DNA of 64,000 nt from Lophius americanus. Its lineage: Eukaryota; Chordata; Actinopteri; Lophiiformes; Lophiidae. The position numbers were made by a program, and so were the translations under genes. The stretch is from positions 1,854,501 through 1,918,500 of the forward strand of contig JBBDHG010000127.1 in the NCBI GenBank assembly GCA_037951165.1, in the 5' to 3' direction. The notes under the pieces are model-generated. The model was not told where the DNA came from and did no database searches. It saw nothing but the letters and a program-made list of their open reading frames with translations. Below, piece after piece: positions 1 through 14,580 of the stretch (position 1 is the first letter of the stretch; every line of letters begins with the position of its first letter).

Positions 1-1483
1 GTTTGCACTCAGGATTTTTTGCGTAGTCTCTCCCAGTTTTGAAGTCTTGAGGATGCCTGTAGCTCACATTCATTAAAATTGATTAAGAACCCTGCAGAAT
101 GGCGCTGGCATATTAAAACCACTGCCGCTTTAATGAATACATATCAATTGTGATTCTCTCGAAATTAGAAGGGGATTTTGGGAACGGTCGGGCTTCAATC
201 TCATTTTATTGCCGACATTCACTGCACTTCTTATCTCAAACAAGTAAGACGATATGAGCCGCAGCTTGCAGATATTCAGTGGACAAAATTGGCACATGGT
301 AGAAATTTACTGCAAACGATTGAAATTGTTCTCCAGATTATATTCCTCCCAGCGTCAGAAGAGGTTTGGTATTTTCCTCATAAAAACTGCAGCTCAAACT
401 CCCAAAGACTTCAAACGGAAACAAAATGGATGCTTTATCTTCATTTCTCCACTTCATCAGAGAAATATTTGTGTGACATGAGCACGGTTAAAGGTGTCTG
501 TAATACTTAGTAAAGTCTACTTTGATGACTTTCATCCAAATTTGATCGTGCACTCAGCAGTCAACTTGATGAGATCAGGTTTATGTGCCGAATTCCAGCA
601 GCAATGCAGTCTCTCAAACTTAAGATTCAAATTTAAGCGTGACATCAAAGTTTATCTTGCATTTTATGTTGTTGTGGGTTTGGAAGAATAGGAGGTCTAA
701 CCGGAGAGCCTTGTGACTGTTTGCACCCTAACAGAGCTGCAAAACCTGATCTGTCAGTCTGTCAATCAACACCCTCAGGCAAATAAGATCCTGTTACTTC
801 AAGTTTTAGTCATGTGCTCAAAATGCGTGAGAAAATGTAGAAAGTCATGCTCCAGTAGAAGAAATAAACATACTTACTTAACATACTTAGCTGCTGGATT
901 GTAAAAACACATATATGTATACATTGAACAGTAGTCTTGAGAAGACTCCAGGGTCTTCCTTGCATGTGTAATTAATTAATTCTTATCATTGATGAGTCAC
1001 ACTTAAGAGCTGAGGTCAATACTCATGTACTATTTTAAAAGAAAGTGTAACCACCCTGATGACCCTGCTATGAAATGTTACATCTCTAAAGCATGAATAA
1101 TTGATGATCGTAGCCTCAGTTGTCAGTCATAGGACCGGCCATTCACTGCATTTTGCTACCCAGGCAAATATCCTCACGTTTATCTGACCATAAAGGATTA
1201 GAGTGTTGCTCATTTTTTTCTTTTTTTTAAATAATTTTCAACACGTCCCATGAAGAACAAGAATTAATTTACTCCTTGTTTGATAAGCCCATGTCTGATA
1301 AAGTTCATACCTCTGCGCCCTAGACCTCCGTTGTTGTTCAGAAATGACTAAGCCCATGAAAGAGCCAAACTGTTGTGCACTGGCTTGTAATTTCTCAAGT
1401 GGGAAATTCAACAGAAATATACAGAGGCCACCCGCACAGTGAAGGGAATAAAAAGGCTTATTTTAGCGCAGAGCCACACTAGA

Positions 1484-1742
1484 TAGTGGTGCAGTGGGTT
1501 GCCCAGTTATCTCACAGCAGGAAGGTTCCATGTTCAAATCCAGCTCAGGCCTTGGGGCTTCTCTGTGAGTGGTTTGCATGCTCTCTCTGTGTTTTTGTGA
1601 GGGAACCCTGCAGGTTCTCCTGCTTCCTCCAAAGACAAACAAAATACAATATTGGTAAATTGGTGACTTTATGTTGCACTTCGGCGTGAACCTGAGTGTT
1701 AATGGTTGCAGGTCCTGTCATTAACGGCCACAGATCCATCAT
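1484..1742 (+). repeat. tRNA-derived SINE-like repeat, 5' half
   Basis: The stretch carries an A-box-like segment around 1485-1498 and a good B-box (GTTCAAATCC, 1532-1541), the spacing expected for a tRNA-derived pol III promoter. The following bases resemble the body of a very common teleost dispersed repeat: cctcacagcaggaaggttcc-like start, then a 'gtttgcatgctctc' block, a 'caggttctcctgcttcctcc' block, and a 'ggtgaactgagtgttaatggttg'-like end. It is diverged, with small indels, so it is an old copy. The 3' half of what looks like the same family is found separately near 58.06-58.17 kb. Family assignment is from memory. Confidence 0.7.
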
Positions 1743-4700
1743 TTTAACGTGATATTTTAAAAACTATTTCATGGTTTACTCACTAGGGGGAGCTGAAAAA
1801 CACTTTTTCCAAAAAACAGCTACACATTTGATTCGACGATTCAGTCAGGGGGATTGCTTTTTCAATACAAAGGATGGAAGGGGCTTTACGGCGATAACGG
1901 CGTAGGCCGAGATTTCTCATGGATTTGGGAAACTTGAATAATTTTTATGTCTTGCAGATGAGCATCCGATAAGGCTGAGATGGACGGTATAGTTTGATTA
2001 ATATTGATTGAATCATATATTGTGAAATCACATCAAACGTGTTTCAGTCTACAGCAGGAGTTAGTTCCCTAAACATGCAGTGCTTAGTCCTGTTTTAGTA
2101 ACATGTTTATGCACATGTATGTAGAGATTAGCCCCCAGTTCCTAGCTGTTCTTGAGAACTCACTCATCTGTGGTGAAAACGAAACTTTATATATGCACAT
2201 AGTTAATATATGTTTTGTTGATCATTTCTTAGATTTCCTGGAATGACTCGAGCAATTTTCTAAAACAATACCATGTGTTGCGGTTGTTCTGGTTTGAGGA
2301 TACTGTCAGTTGGGCCTCTGCCACCACTGTAATTGATTCCTCGCTGAATCAATGAAATGATCAGAGATGATCATGAGATCGCAGAGGCAATTTCTAAACA
2401 TGCAACGAGAATGCCAAAGAACCTCTGGCAGAGTCAGCAGAGGCTGTTAAGTCCATGAGAAATAAATTCCCCACCCATCATCTCGTATGACGAGATGTAC
2501 ATGGAAGAGGATCTAGTAAGACTTATTTAACCTTTGTTCATATCCATGTTTGCTGATATTTATCATCACAATTATCCTCCTCTATTTTAGTGGACTCTGG
2601 ATATTAAGCTTATTCGATAAATGATCTAAATAATGTCAGAAGTTATGAGGTTTAACCTCCTCCATGTTGAGAAAGTAAACTCGGGCTATGTTGTATTCTT
2701 TAAGAAAAAAAAAGAAAAGAAAATCCCTTTTGAAGGGAAGATGTTATGTGATGTTATGTTATCAAGCATAATTTTTGGGGGGCTGCTCCTGTGGCATAGC
2801 ACCATGTGGACTTTAAGATATATATCTGTGAACTTTATTACACCCACATGTCTGTAGAAGAAAACACCATGGGCATTTTCCGTGCCTTTTCAAAGTTTTC
2901 CTCGCTGGCTGCTCCAAATATTGTCTCCTGATTACATCATAAATATTTAAAGCAACCCTCATCAAAGAGAAAACATCAACTTAGGTTTAATGTGCCTTTA
3001 GGTTGGATTTGCCTTTGTACAACACCCCATTGTGTGTGTATAGCAGCATCTTACCGATGAGTGTGTTATTGTATTAAGACTGCAGAAGCTCATAGCTAGA
3101 GCTTCCTGTTCATCCTTCAAATGGAGGCTAGACGTGCAGGATTGAGTCTGATGGTGTGTCATCATTAGAGTCGTATACTATGACGTTCTTGCGTCAGCGT
3201 TAATCAGATTTGGTATTTGTCTGGGTGTTTCGTTTGCAGCATTTTCCTTGGGAACAGGAAGAGCTCACTTTATTTATTCCACTGCAGCCCATGCATGCAC
3301 CGTGACACACTCCATCTATCATTTAGATAATGGCCATTCCATATGCGTGTAATATATGTGCGTTTTAACTCCGAAAGGGACATAAAGCACCTGTGCCACA
3401 CACTTTTCTGCCTTTCCTGTACAGTAGAGTCCTCTTCAATATGCTGGAACACCTTAAGGCTAACCAATCCTTTCCAAGAAAATACGAGTGTGTTTTCCCA
3501 CCGTGTCTGCTTGGAATGGAGTCCAGCCAGGCAGCAGAGTGGTGTAAATCTGCTCGCCCCATAAAGACCCGGCTTATCTGGCCTGATTAACGGTCAAACG
3601 TGGCAGACGAGAAGAGGATCTATAGGGAGTGGACATTCCACTGGATCTTCCAGAAGTCTCTTCTCGTCTACCCCCGGTCTCCACTTGGACTCGGTTTGCC
3701 TCTTCTTTGATCACCCCCACCCTGCCCCTGTCCCTATTTTGGCTCCTCCCATGGGGTCGAAAAATCCACAAAGGGTGTGGGGTAAAGTAAGCAACAAATG
3801 GTGCAAGTGTATGTATTTGTTTGTTCTTGTGTGTCACATGCCGTGGCTTTACTACTGGCATTCCCGTCCACTCGGCTCTGTCTATCCGAGCCCAGCTCTG
3901 ACCGGAGTCGTGGGGATGTTAAAGGTCAAACCTCATGGACAAGGGGTCACAGAAACACAGCAAGACATCATTAATGACAGCCCTACACTGATCTAAACCC
4001 CAGACCACTATAAGTCTGTGCTGTCCATCAGCACCCCCACCTGTGCACAGACATAGGGGTGGGGGTGCTTCTATATATCTGCCCCCACATGTATGTATAA
4101 ACACACACCTTTCAGCCCAAGCGGCGCGTGAGTGGTGGATAAAATGGTTGTATTTCATTGGATTGTCTAAACACAGGATATGGAATGAGCTGTTTGTGAG
4201 AAAAATGGCCATGCTGTGTTTAGGGCTAAGAGACGGGAGAGACGTGGGTTTTTGACAGGAGGCTTTTAAGGCAAACAAAATATAACAGAGAAAATGAGCA
4301 ATGCATATATGTATATGCATATATGTATGTAAGTATATATATAACCCACAAAGTCCATCTATTTTCTCTCCCTTTCACCTCTCATTGGAATAATGTACCC
4401 TGACTGCCCAGTGATATGTTTTCAGTGGTTAACCGGGCCAGTGAGTCTGCTCTAAATAAGGGTAAGGCCAACAGGCAGTAAACAGAGGCAGCCTGTCGTC
4501 ATGCTCTCCTCTTTTGCCTTGATTTCCTGTGTAGTGGGCAGGGTAAGCCTGATCCCTCCTGACAGCTGTCACTCTACATCTCAGAGTACCGTCATGCCCT
4601 TACAGACTTCTGAACCAGAACACTCCCGCAGTGGAGCACACTTTATCTCACCTCCCGAAGATTGCCTCGGTAAAATAAATAATGTCTACTCGCAGCAAAC

Positions 4701-6107
4701 ACCAAATATATTGTCACTCTTGTCGCTTCAATTTGGATTTGCCGGCAAACCCAGTCCAGCGTTTTATCTTTTTCTCTGAAAATGCAGAGTCTGAGACAGT
4801 TTAGCACTTAATTACCTGAGTATTGTTCAGGGATTGAAAAGATCTGCAGATTGAAATACTCTACTGATCATGAGAGTATGCTCAAAAACCCCAAACTTCC
4901 ATGTGTTTTTTTTTCTTTCAACAACCTACAAATAAGTGAGTTGTAGGTCAAGGTTGAAATCCCTGGCCCGGCTCCTGCAGATTTCATGTGCACATGTCAC
5001 ATATGTGCACATGCGTGTTCTCACACAGGTACTCATTAATAGTGCAAGCGAACGTTGGATTATAAACATATACTATTGAGGGGTTGGTAGACATATTGTC
5101 AAAACTTAATACTGTTGCAGCAAAATAATAGTAATCTGATGACAGAATTACTTTTTGATTGTGATCTTTTAGAATTGACGTGAAAACACTTTAATAAATT
5201 TAATAATAAAAAGTATTTGGGAAAAATGTAGTGATGGGTTTGAAAAAGACCAAGGCAATCTGACTGTCAGATTATAGAAATGCAAATAACCCACTTGTAC
5301 GTTTTGAACTTTCAATGAAATGAATTTTTTCTTGAGAACACTAAATGTTAACATCTGGCATCCTCCCTCAGTAACATCAATTACAAGCAGGAGACACTGT
5401 GGACTTATTATCCAATAAAAGAACAAAGACGGTATTGTTTTATTGCATATTTACCAGATTAGAGACATGAAAATCACTTACAGAGCTTGGAAAGTAATTA
5501 AAAGTGCCATCAAACATTTCAGTCTGTCATATCTTAAATGCTATGTAATACAGCCTGGGATAAAGAATTACATTATTTTTCATATCATTCATAGTCATTC
5601 TAGAGCAACATATTATGAATTAAATTGTTTGAATCCCTGTGTTTTCCATCATTTAGTTCCAGTCTATGTCTTAATTTTCAGTTATGGTATATTAGCTAAA
5701 TAAGTTAGCACGCATTGCAGCTTCTTTAAAGGTGGATTTCCACAGAAAATCCATGGTGGGTTGACTTTGAGTAACGTGTCAGTGATGCTACCGATTAGAG
5801 TTTTAAGCGGTAAGCCTTAACGGATTTCATTTTCAAAGCAAACCCAGCTAACAGGTCAGGTTAGCAACGGTGCAGCAGCATGGTCCAGGATAAGGAGATT
5901 TAACCCTCACCCCCTCCCCTGAGTGAATATAGCCCAGTGTTTATTAGAGTGCCATTGTAATATATGACTTGTGCTTGCTTTGCAAATCTATTCTGGCTGC
6001 CTCTGCGACTTCTCCTTTGGATATTTCATTCAGAGAGGGTTAGCAGGCACAGTGTTATTGTCACTGGTTATTGCCTTTGTTTATTACAGAGGAGTTTGTT
6101 TAGGGTA

Positions 6108-6130
6108 TGTGTGTGTGTGTGTGTGTGTGT
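6108..6130. repeat. efnb1: (TG)n microsatellite
   Basis: Uninterrupted TG dinucleotide tract in intron 2, followed by a G-rich stretch (6136-6172). No coding meaning; open frames across it only encode Val-Cys repeats. Confidence 0.95.
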
Positions 6131-9100
6131 TTGCAGGGGGGATGGAGGGCGGGGTGGTGGGGTGGTGGTGAGCACTTTGTTTTAGATTGAGGGCTGCTCA
6201 CTTTGCTGTACAAGTGAATGGTATCCAATGGTTACTGCTGAAACTGTCGCCGCTCGACGAAGCTGATATATTCATGTATTCATCTCAATTAGTCTTCTCT
6301 GCGCATCTTCAAATGCAGACACTCATCCCTCCTCGGCTACGCTCCATACTTATCTCATTATAATATTATATCCTGCGTACAAACTCCTCTCCTGCTCGCT
6401 CCCGTTCTCCTCCTGTGTCATCCTTCACTCACACTCATACTCCCCTCCACCTATCCTTTTTCCCCTTCCCCGATTGCGCTCTCACGCTTGGAAGTTGTGT
6501 GTGTGTGTGTGAGTCGGGAGAAGTCTTTGTTGGAGTCATTTTTTGTTAACCGATAGCTTAGATCTGTGAGCACGCAGACCGCGAGAGACCGCAGAGATAT
6601 ATCTGCGGAACAACAACAATGTTGATTTCACTTTTTTGTTTTGATTTCTCGAGTAACACAAAGTTATTTGCTGAAAAGATCCCCTTTCCCTGTGAACGCT
6701 TGTCATTTGTCAAAAGCAGCTTCCTGGTTTCCTTTAATTCACTTTGCCTTGCAGAAACCCTCTCTGTGGGTTTTTTTTCCCGCAACGCTAAAATAGCTGC
6801 AGGCAAAAGAAAAGGAGACATGTTAAGACTGCTGGAAAGATGCATGTTTGGAGAAGGGTCTGTGATGATTAGGAACACGTAAATTCAGGACCAGAGAAGA
6901 TGAGCATCACTATTCATAAACCAAATTGTTTCGGACAATTGTGTATAGATGTATAAAAAAAACATAAGTGCAGGATAAAGCAATGATAGCCCATAATCTA
7001 AAACACTCAGAAATGCATGTTTTCCTTTCCATCTGAGATGTCTGAGGTTGTTTGCCCTCTGCTTTGCCAACAACACATATTCTGAGAGCCTTTCTTCTCA
7101 GGCCAGCAGCTAAGCTCAAATCACGTCTCTCAGATGGAGTTCGCTTTCCCTCCATCATCCCGAGAACAGTGGTTTCTCTTTTCCAAGGCACACTCTGAAA
7201 TGGCTTTGTTTTCTGACAGCCATTCAGTGGCACCCTCAGCCAAGGCCTGCCAAGAAGTCGGCCTCCCCGAGCTGGAGCCTGGTCCTGTTTACACAAACTC
7301 ATCGGAGCAATATGGATGTGTAATTATAGAGTTTGTTAGTTTGAATGTCACATCATTGCCATGGAAACCACTTCATGCTTGGTCAGCTACGGTGAGGGGT
7401 GACTGATGAAACTCTGACCAGGGATGGTGTGAATATTTCCGCAAAAAGCATTTTGGGGGAGCTAGACAGAGAAGGAGTTTCTAGATGGACTTGAATCAGC
7501 GCCGGGCAAAGCAAACAAACATGAATCACAAGGCGGTGATAGAGATTACTGCGGTTGTCCAACGCATAAATACAGAGTCTAAATACTGCTCTTCAGGCCA
7601 GGACCAAACCCGTTTCTGTGAATTCAGCTCTGTGGCAAAATGTCCATGTTCCATTCCGGCATGACCACAGGCACACAAACACAGTAACAGGAGCAGACAA
7701 ACACACCAAGAGTGTGTGTGCACAAACACACAGGCATAAATAAGCAAAGCGCCACATAAGCACACTCATATATCTATACTCATAAGCTCTAGCGTGCAAT
7801 AGATGCTCACTCACAAATCACGGTGCGTTATCACGTGTCCATTCCGCACAGATTTGCTTATGTAATAGGAGCCGCTAGTATTGTGCATTTGTCATTCGTT
7901 AATGCACATTCATGGGAGCTGTAGCTTAGCTGAGCGCGGGAGTCTGAATGTGTTTGCTGTCAGTTTGTGCGTGTGTACTATGATGGATGGATGCTGAAAC
8001 GAAACCTTTATGTCTTCAAATAAATGCGTGTTGTCGTTTGCATTCGGCCAGCGCTGCCTCTCGCTGGGAGTTGATGACTTCATAGATGGTGATGGAATTA
8101 TTTTACCTCCAAAACCCACAGGCTCCATATTTTCTGCCTTTTTCTTCCTTCTCCCCTTCTTTCTTCTGCAACTTAATCTTTCTCCCCCTCCGTCTTGCTA
8201 TTCCACCTATTTTCTCTCCTCCTTAGATCCTACCCCCTTCTTCTCCTCATCCCTCCTGCACAGTGACAGATCCTTCAGGAAATTGTTTCGAGTCTGCCAG
8301 ACATTTTTTCTTTTTGTTGTAGATGTTTATTTGCGCTCGGGGGCACAGGGGTCCGGAGCCTCGGTTTCTTCTCTGCTCTTGGGCTGGAGGTTAAGCTCCC
8401 AAACTCTTTCACCGCCCTGTGCCAGAAAACACTGATCCTCGATCCGCGCGGCTTTACCGTGTAACTGATACCAACGATGAGGAGAGAGGAGGACCAGAGA
8501 GGATGTAATCAGTGTGTGTGTGCGTGTTTGTATATGTGCGTCAGCTGCTGGCTTTGTGTGCATTAGGATGTAATCAGCCGCGTTTTCTCTGTGGTCGGCT
8601 GTGCTCTCTGATTGGAGTTTTGGCGAATAACTGGCAGGGAGGGAAAAAATGTGTTTCTTTTCCTGCTTCTTGTGTTGCAGCCTTGCCTCAATACTGGAGA
8701 GGCCTCGCTGTGGTTTGGATCCACGCTCAGAGCTCTGGTGCTTTACACATCAGCCGCGTTAGACTCTGCCACCTCTAGTCTGTCAATGTGTGTGCTGTGC
8801 ATCCATGTGTTAGAGCTGCCCTATCAGGTCCCATGTTGGCTGTAGTCAGCTTTATTCAGTCGCCTCTATGTTAGCAGGTACTACAGATTCCCCCGGGGTT
8901 CAGGCACACAATCACAGGGACACAAGCACGACGCCCACCCACACAGGCACCATGCCCTCTATCGCATGCACCATGCCCTCTTTTATTTGCAGGCAGCAGA
9001 TGGGTCGACATCGAATCACTCCTAAATAACGCTCTCAGTTTCTCGCCCTGTTTATCTCGTACATCTCACTCAGTCTATCCCACTCCCCATACTGTCTCTC

Positions 9101-12100
9101 TCTCTGAACTGTAATCTCTCAGTTACAGTTTTTCAGTTATTGGATTCAGTAATGCATCGAGGAGAAAATCCTAAACATCCACTCGTTCCAGCCTTTCAGA
9201 TCGGAGGATTGGCTGCTTTTCTTGATATTAAAACTTTGAAAATCTTTTGTTTGCCTGGTGTTTACAAGCCATTTCAAGTCATTAGCTTCAGCTCATCTCT
9301 CCAATCTGCTCACCGAAGCATCTCCATAACCCCGGGGGTGAAGAGTTGTCTCACCTGAGCTACAGCACTCAGGGCACACTGTGCTCCTCTAGCGTTCCCT
9401 TAGTTAGCATATCTCATTGGGTTTGTTTTGCATCGCCTGTTTGTGATTGGAAGGGCTGAGCCTCTGGTAAGAGTTATTGTTTGTTTTGTTTCTTTGTTTG
9501 CCTCGTTTGATGTGTGTTATTGTGCTGAGGAACACAAGGCTGGCTAAGTTGTCATAACTCTCTTCTGGAGGCCATATTGAAAAGGTCAGTGGAATTGATG
9601 TTCCTCCCCCCAGAAAGAATTAATTGACACAGTGTCGGAGCAATGCACACGCACAAACACATACCGATGCATACCGACACATACACAAACACATGCACCG
9701 AGTTACATATTTGCATAGATTCACACACAAACACATGCACACTGTCCCTGTGAGCTCATGTTTTACAGGCAGCATGATCGGGTTCTCGCCACCGTTGCGT
9801 TCCTTCACTTACAGGTTTTTGGTTGTGGTAACTCTCCTCGGGGGTGTTTGTTCAAAGATTAGCGCTCCAGTCAGTCCAGATTTTTGGAGCCTAGTGGCCT
9901 TTGACACGCCAACGCTATCTCCCACCACATTCCGATCCATCCCAGTGCTTCTTTTATCAGGCAGCAAGGGCTGATTTGTGGCTGGTGAACCTTCAGATTG
10001 AAGCGGGCAACTCCTCTCTGGAGTCCAGGGTCCCGTATCACCATTGTAGACAATCACAAAGGCCAGGGAGAAGACGGAGAGGATCTGTTTTATCACCTGG
10101 TAGGATTTAGCAAGTGAACCATGGTTTACCTCACGTGATTATCGGTGCAAATGAAGCAAGGGAAGAACTTCAATGAGCCTCCTGCTGGGTAACAAGCTCA
10201 CTAAGAGACCTTCTGTGTGCATCAATCAGCTGATTACACATGTGCAAACTGACAATGCCAGTACCACCCACTGACATGGATATTGCTGCTTGTTTATAGA
10301 AAATAACTCCTGGCATTTGTAACCAGCTGGGATTAATACAGAGGCATTTGACAAAATACGTTCTGTTTCTCTCTCTCAGATAAATTTAGTAATTTGTGCA
10401 ACATTTGAGGTTTATTCATTGATATCGAATGGGAATATTGAGATATATTAATAAATGTTCCTACCATGCAGCCCTCTATCAAAAATACTGAGTCCAAGTA
10501 GAGCTGGCAGACCACCACAAAGCTGTTTTCTACACAAGAACAGTATTAAAGTTTTGAACCCTAGACCAATGCAGGTGGTCACAAGAATCTAGATGATAAT
10601 AAAAGATTATAATTAAAGAGAAACAAAATAACAGAACACATGATTTTTTACTTTTTTCTCTCTTGTTATCACTAAATTTTTGGTGCGTTCAACTTTTTTC
10701 TTTCAAAAGGAACAGTGGTAATGGAACATTCTCCATTTGATTTAACTTTTCACTGCTCCACCGGATGGAATCATATAAACCACAGATAAACCATGATTCA
10801 ATTTAAGGAGTCTCCAGCCAAAATAGGTTAGAGCCACTGATATAAAAAACTTTGAGTAAGCCCAACTGCTAACCCTGTTTCATTAATTAATTTTAAAATA
10901 TGCTCTTTATTGATTTTCCCTTATCATCAAGATAATACAAAAAAATGCTAAAATTGAAAAATGGCCTCAATTAATTAATAATAATTTTGCTGATCCATAC
11001 GTATAATTAAGTTGTGAATCATTTTTTTTTAATTAATTGATGTACTTTTTTCCATCTCCGATGCTCTCTTGCTAATTATTTCAGTCTATTTTGAGATTAA
11101 TAGACACATTTCTTGCAGCCATGCATCAGCACTTTCGCGTCAAATTGTCAACACCTCTCCTTTGTCCACAGCATTCCCTCTAACACATTACTAGAGAATG
11201 AAAATGAAATAATAAGCTGCATTTCTTTGTGTATAACTTCCCCAACTGTTTTTAATCTTCTTGACCACGACTCAATAATATTGCTAAGGTGTGGTGCTTT
11301 TAAAAGCAGCACGAAGTGATCCGTCAGCTTAACAGAGGCTACGTGATGAGTGATGGAGGATGAGGGCATAGTGGTAATACTTGTCTCTTAGATGAAAGTA
11401 AAATAAGGAAAACAGGAGTAGTAGGAGTCATGTGGACTGATTGTTAGATTGAGTGGGGCTCTGGCTCACTAATTTTCGTAGTAACATGAAAAGATTGGGT
11501 CCTTGATGGGATTAATGAAACACTAATGTGGAATTCCCCTCAGCCCTACAATCTGTGTACCCTTTGTTTGCTGCAAGCTTTAAGCAGACACACATTGGTT
11601 GAGCGCGAGATAAACAGTAACTCGGCTTCTCCCACTATATTAACCTTTTGAGCTTGTGTGTGCGCGTGTGTATGTATGTGTGTCGCAGAGGGGGATACAT
11701 TTCTTCTAACCTTTAGCTTTCACCAATTGGAAGGTGAAATGCAATTGTTTTCTCTCTGACCCAGTTTCCCCCCTGCTTTTTCCTCCAAACATGCAACATT
11801 TCATCTGCTATTAGTCAAATGATGCACAGCATGAATGTGTTTCTGCGCTGGGTGTTTTTTTTGTATGTGTGTGTATAGCTCTCAGGTTGTGTTTTTTCAC
11901 CTGTTAGTTTTGTGTACTCAAGGTTGTTAATGTGTGTGCCCAGCGGGTCTGTGCCAGTTTTTCTTTTTTTTTTTAAAGTAATCATGGATTTGATAAGGGG
12001 CGGCGTTCATGCAAAGCAAAAAACAGTCACAGATACCTGATGCATTATTTAGCTAATGGTTATTTGTCTGTCTGTTAGTGGGATCACTAAAAACTGTTTT

Positions 12101-12469
12101 TGGAGGCCCATAGAACAATCCATTAGATTTGTATTTTTTTGTGAATTTGTTTTTTAAAGGCTTCTTTACCATTGCGGAATAGGAGCAATTAGAGGAATTT
12201 AGCCAAAAAATTGCCAAATTAAATCCCCATGAGATCCACCACAAATCAAAGTCTGATCTGGTTCCAAATAGCCTTTCAGCGCCGAGGATCCAGATTTTTT
12301 AGTGCTCCCAGAAGATTCACTTCATCTGATATAACAAATTATAATGTCACAGGTTTGAACCAAGATCAAATTGTAGCTGAAACTGCTGAGTTGATAAAGT
12401 TAATAATGATGTAAATTCTAAATGATCACATTGTTATACATAATCCATACCGCACAACATTGTGAAATT

Positions 12470-12652
12470 TATTTTCTGTATTTCACCCAACCCTGAAGAT
12501 CCGCCCCTTTGAAGCACATGGAGAGAACATTTGGGTCCAGTGTCTTTCTGAAGGACCCTATGAAATGTAGACAGCATGGGCAGGGCTCAAACCACTGATC
12601 TTCTGTTTGGGGGACGACCGCTCTACCTACTGAGCCACAGCCGCCCACTGGG
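12470..12652 (-). repeat. tRNA-derived SINE
   Basis: Read on the minus strand, the element starts at about 12652 with a GGCGGCTGTGGCTCAGTAGG-type tRNA head. Its A box (complement of 12626-12637) is TGGCTCAGTAGG and its B box (complement of 12583-12593) is GGTTTGAGCCC. The tRNA-related part is followed by a body containing a 'tccttcagaaagacactggaccc' block, which is shared by many teleost SINEs. The 3' limit is uncertain and may extend to about 12420. An (AT)n tract starts 40 bp beyond its head. It is diverged from a functional tRNA and lacks a tRNA fold, so it is not annotated as a tRNA gene. Confidence 0.8.
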
Positions 12653-12691
12653 TTCCGCCTTACTGAGCTAGATACCGAAGAAAACCAGAAG

Positions 12692-12719
<28 letters not shown>
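12692..12719. repeat. efnb1: (AT)n microsatellite
   Basis: Pure AT tract of about 14 units in intron 2, close to the head of the adjacent minus-strand SINE. Confidence 0.95.
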
Positions 12720-12724
<5 letters not shown>

Positions 12725-14548
12725 TTGAATCACAATCAAACTAATAATGATATTCATGGTCAAGGAGTAAAATCATGCAGGTCAAATGCTCACGGGACTA
12801 TTGCTATGATTTAAAATAACATAATTAGAAAATTGAGCTCTCTGAGGTCTGTCTGAGTTTCTCATTTTATAGCTCCGTCGGTACTTTTAGGTGTGTAGAT
12901 CTGCAGGTCATCTGGAGAAAAGTGAATTAACACCTCCACAGACTGCCTTTCTCCCCGTATTTACGTTGAAATTAATGTATAAAGTGGTGAGGTTTTCTCT
13001 GGCTACAGCTCGATGATATCGGTGAATAGAACCATTACAGCCAATTAGCTACTCTGTCATTAGGGAGGTCTGTGTGGGCTACTGGCAAATTTGCACAACA
13101 GAAAAACATTTTAGCTGTAATAGCTGGTGAAGTTGAAATTACTAATATACCTAAAAATGTTCCACATTAGTTTGCGGTAGGCTTGAATTTGTGCAAGCAG
13201 TGATTTTATGAAAGGACTATGGGATACTTCAGCTGCTGTCTCTTAACTTAAATACTATATGCAACAGCTTACAGTGTTACATGCTGTAAGTCCCACTCTC
13301 TCAGAGCCTTAGGCTGCAAAGTTGGGTTGTACCAATCGACCCACATTCTAAATTCGATGATCTGAGCACCCGGGGTGCGCGGCTGTCATATTATGTGGGT
13401 TTGGGCTTTCCAAACGTTTGAGCAGACCTGAACATTTGTGTGTTTGCGTGGGGAGGAGGTGGGTAGGCAAGGCACGCCGGAGAAAGATTCAAGATGCCAT
13501 ACCTTCAAGATGAGTCTGTCTACATCTGTCATGTTGGAGTGTGCTCAGTCTGCTCATGTTTGAGACGGATGAACTGCTCTGCTCCCAAAGGTCCTCCTGT
13601 TATTCTGCATCCTTTATCTCCTTCTGATCTGACAGACGGCCTGCGCTGGGTGTCTACTTTTCTTTTGTTTGTGTGCAGGTTTGGGTGTATTTCATGGTCT
13701 AGTGTGTTGTATGTGCACCCTTGCGTGTGGGCAAGAGATGAACACAGCGTCAGTCTCTGTGTTTGTGTGTGTGTGTGTGTATCCGGCTACGGGTTTGTGC
13801 TGTGTGCAGGAGAAAGGGGGTTTTCAATTCGCTGAGTTGGGAAAGTGCAGCGGCAAAAAAGCTCTAGCCTGCTGGTTTCACCGCAGAGGTGACACGCAGA
13901 CACCCATAGCTAAATGATGCAGAGGCCCTTCACGTCTGCGGCCTCTGAGCTTTCACAAATACACGCACACACCCACAGCACACACCTACACACGCCCACA
14001 ACACACATACAGACACTTTGGGAGGTGCTGACAGGTCCTCTGCAGAGGTTAAGGCTGTCTTAAGTACTCCTGAAGCACTAGCCCAATAATGCTGGCCACA
14101 GAACTCCAAATGTACAAACCTCCGCTCAGTTATGTGGGACTGCCTTTACCGGTGATGAAGGACCTCACACACACAAAAACACAATGAAAAAACACAGTGG
14201 AGCATTCTCATGAATGTAGAATTGAGAATTCACACTCATGCACGTCTAAGTCAAAGCACATGCGACTCCACTGAGATGCTCGATGTAGCGCGGACGCCAA
14301 AACACACAACCAGAAACCCAGGGGAGAGCGCAACAGAAATGGTGAGCGGGAGTGAGGCAGAACCAAGCTGGAAGATGCATACACTCACACAAAGACACAC
14401 ACTTGTGTGTACACAATCCAATATACACGTATTCTGCGTCTGTTTCACAGAGAGAGATCACCTCCCACTTCTTCTTTCAAACTGAGCTCTCCTCCTCCTA
14501 TCAACTCCTCACTTCATCACCTCCTTCCATATTCCATCACCAGCATTA

Positions 14549-14580
14549 CCACACACACACAGACACACACACACACACAA
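14549..14580. repeat. efnb1: (CA)n microsatellite with one G interruption
   Basis: CA tract interrupted once (acacag). It sits in a C/T-rich, stop-poor region (14.46-14.8 kb) that generates long but meaningless Ser/Pro/Thr/His-rich open frames on both strands. Confidence 0.95.

Noticed and set aside
3919..4320. 133-codon minus-strand open frame
   Set aside because: Opposite strand of an intron, no motifs, Cys/His-rich chance composition.
6240..6620. Possible promoter or CpG-rich start region
   Set aside because: A few CpGs and a short GT tract only; no TATA/initiator arrangement and no following coding exon.
8947..8981. Direct repeat gcaccatgccctct spaced 21 bp, considered as an array
   Set aside because: Only two copies, no spacer regularity beyond that, and surrounded by ACAC-type simple sequence; not a CRISPR or satellite array.
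12583..12637. tRNA gene
   Set aside because: A and B boxes are present, but the acceptor stem does not pair and a SINE body follows, so it is a SINE head rather than a tRNA gene.
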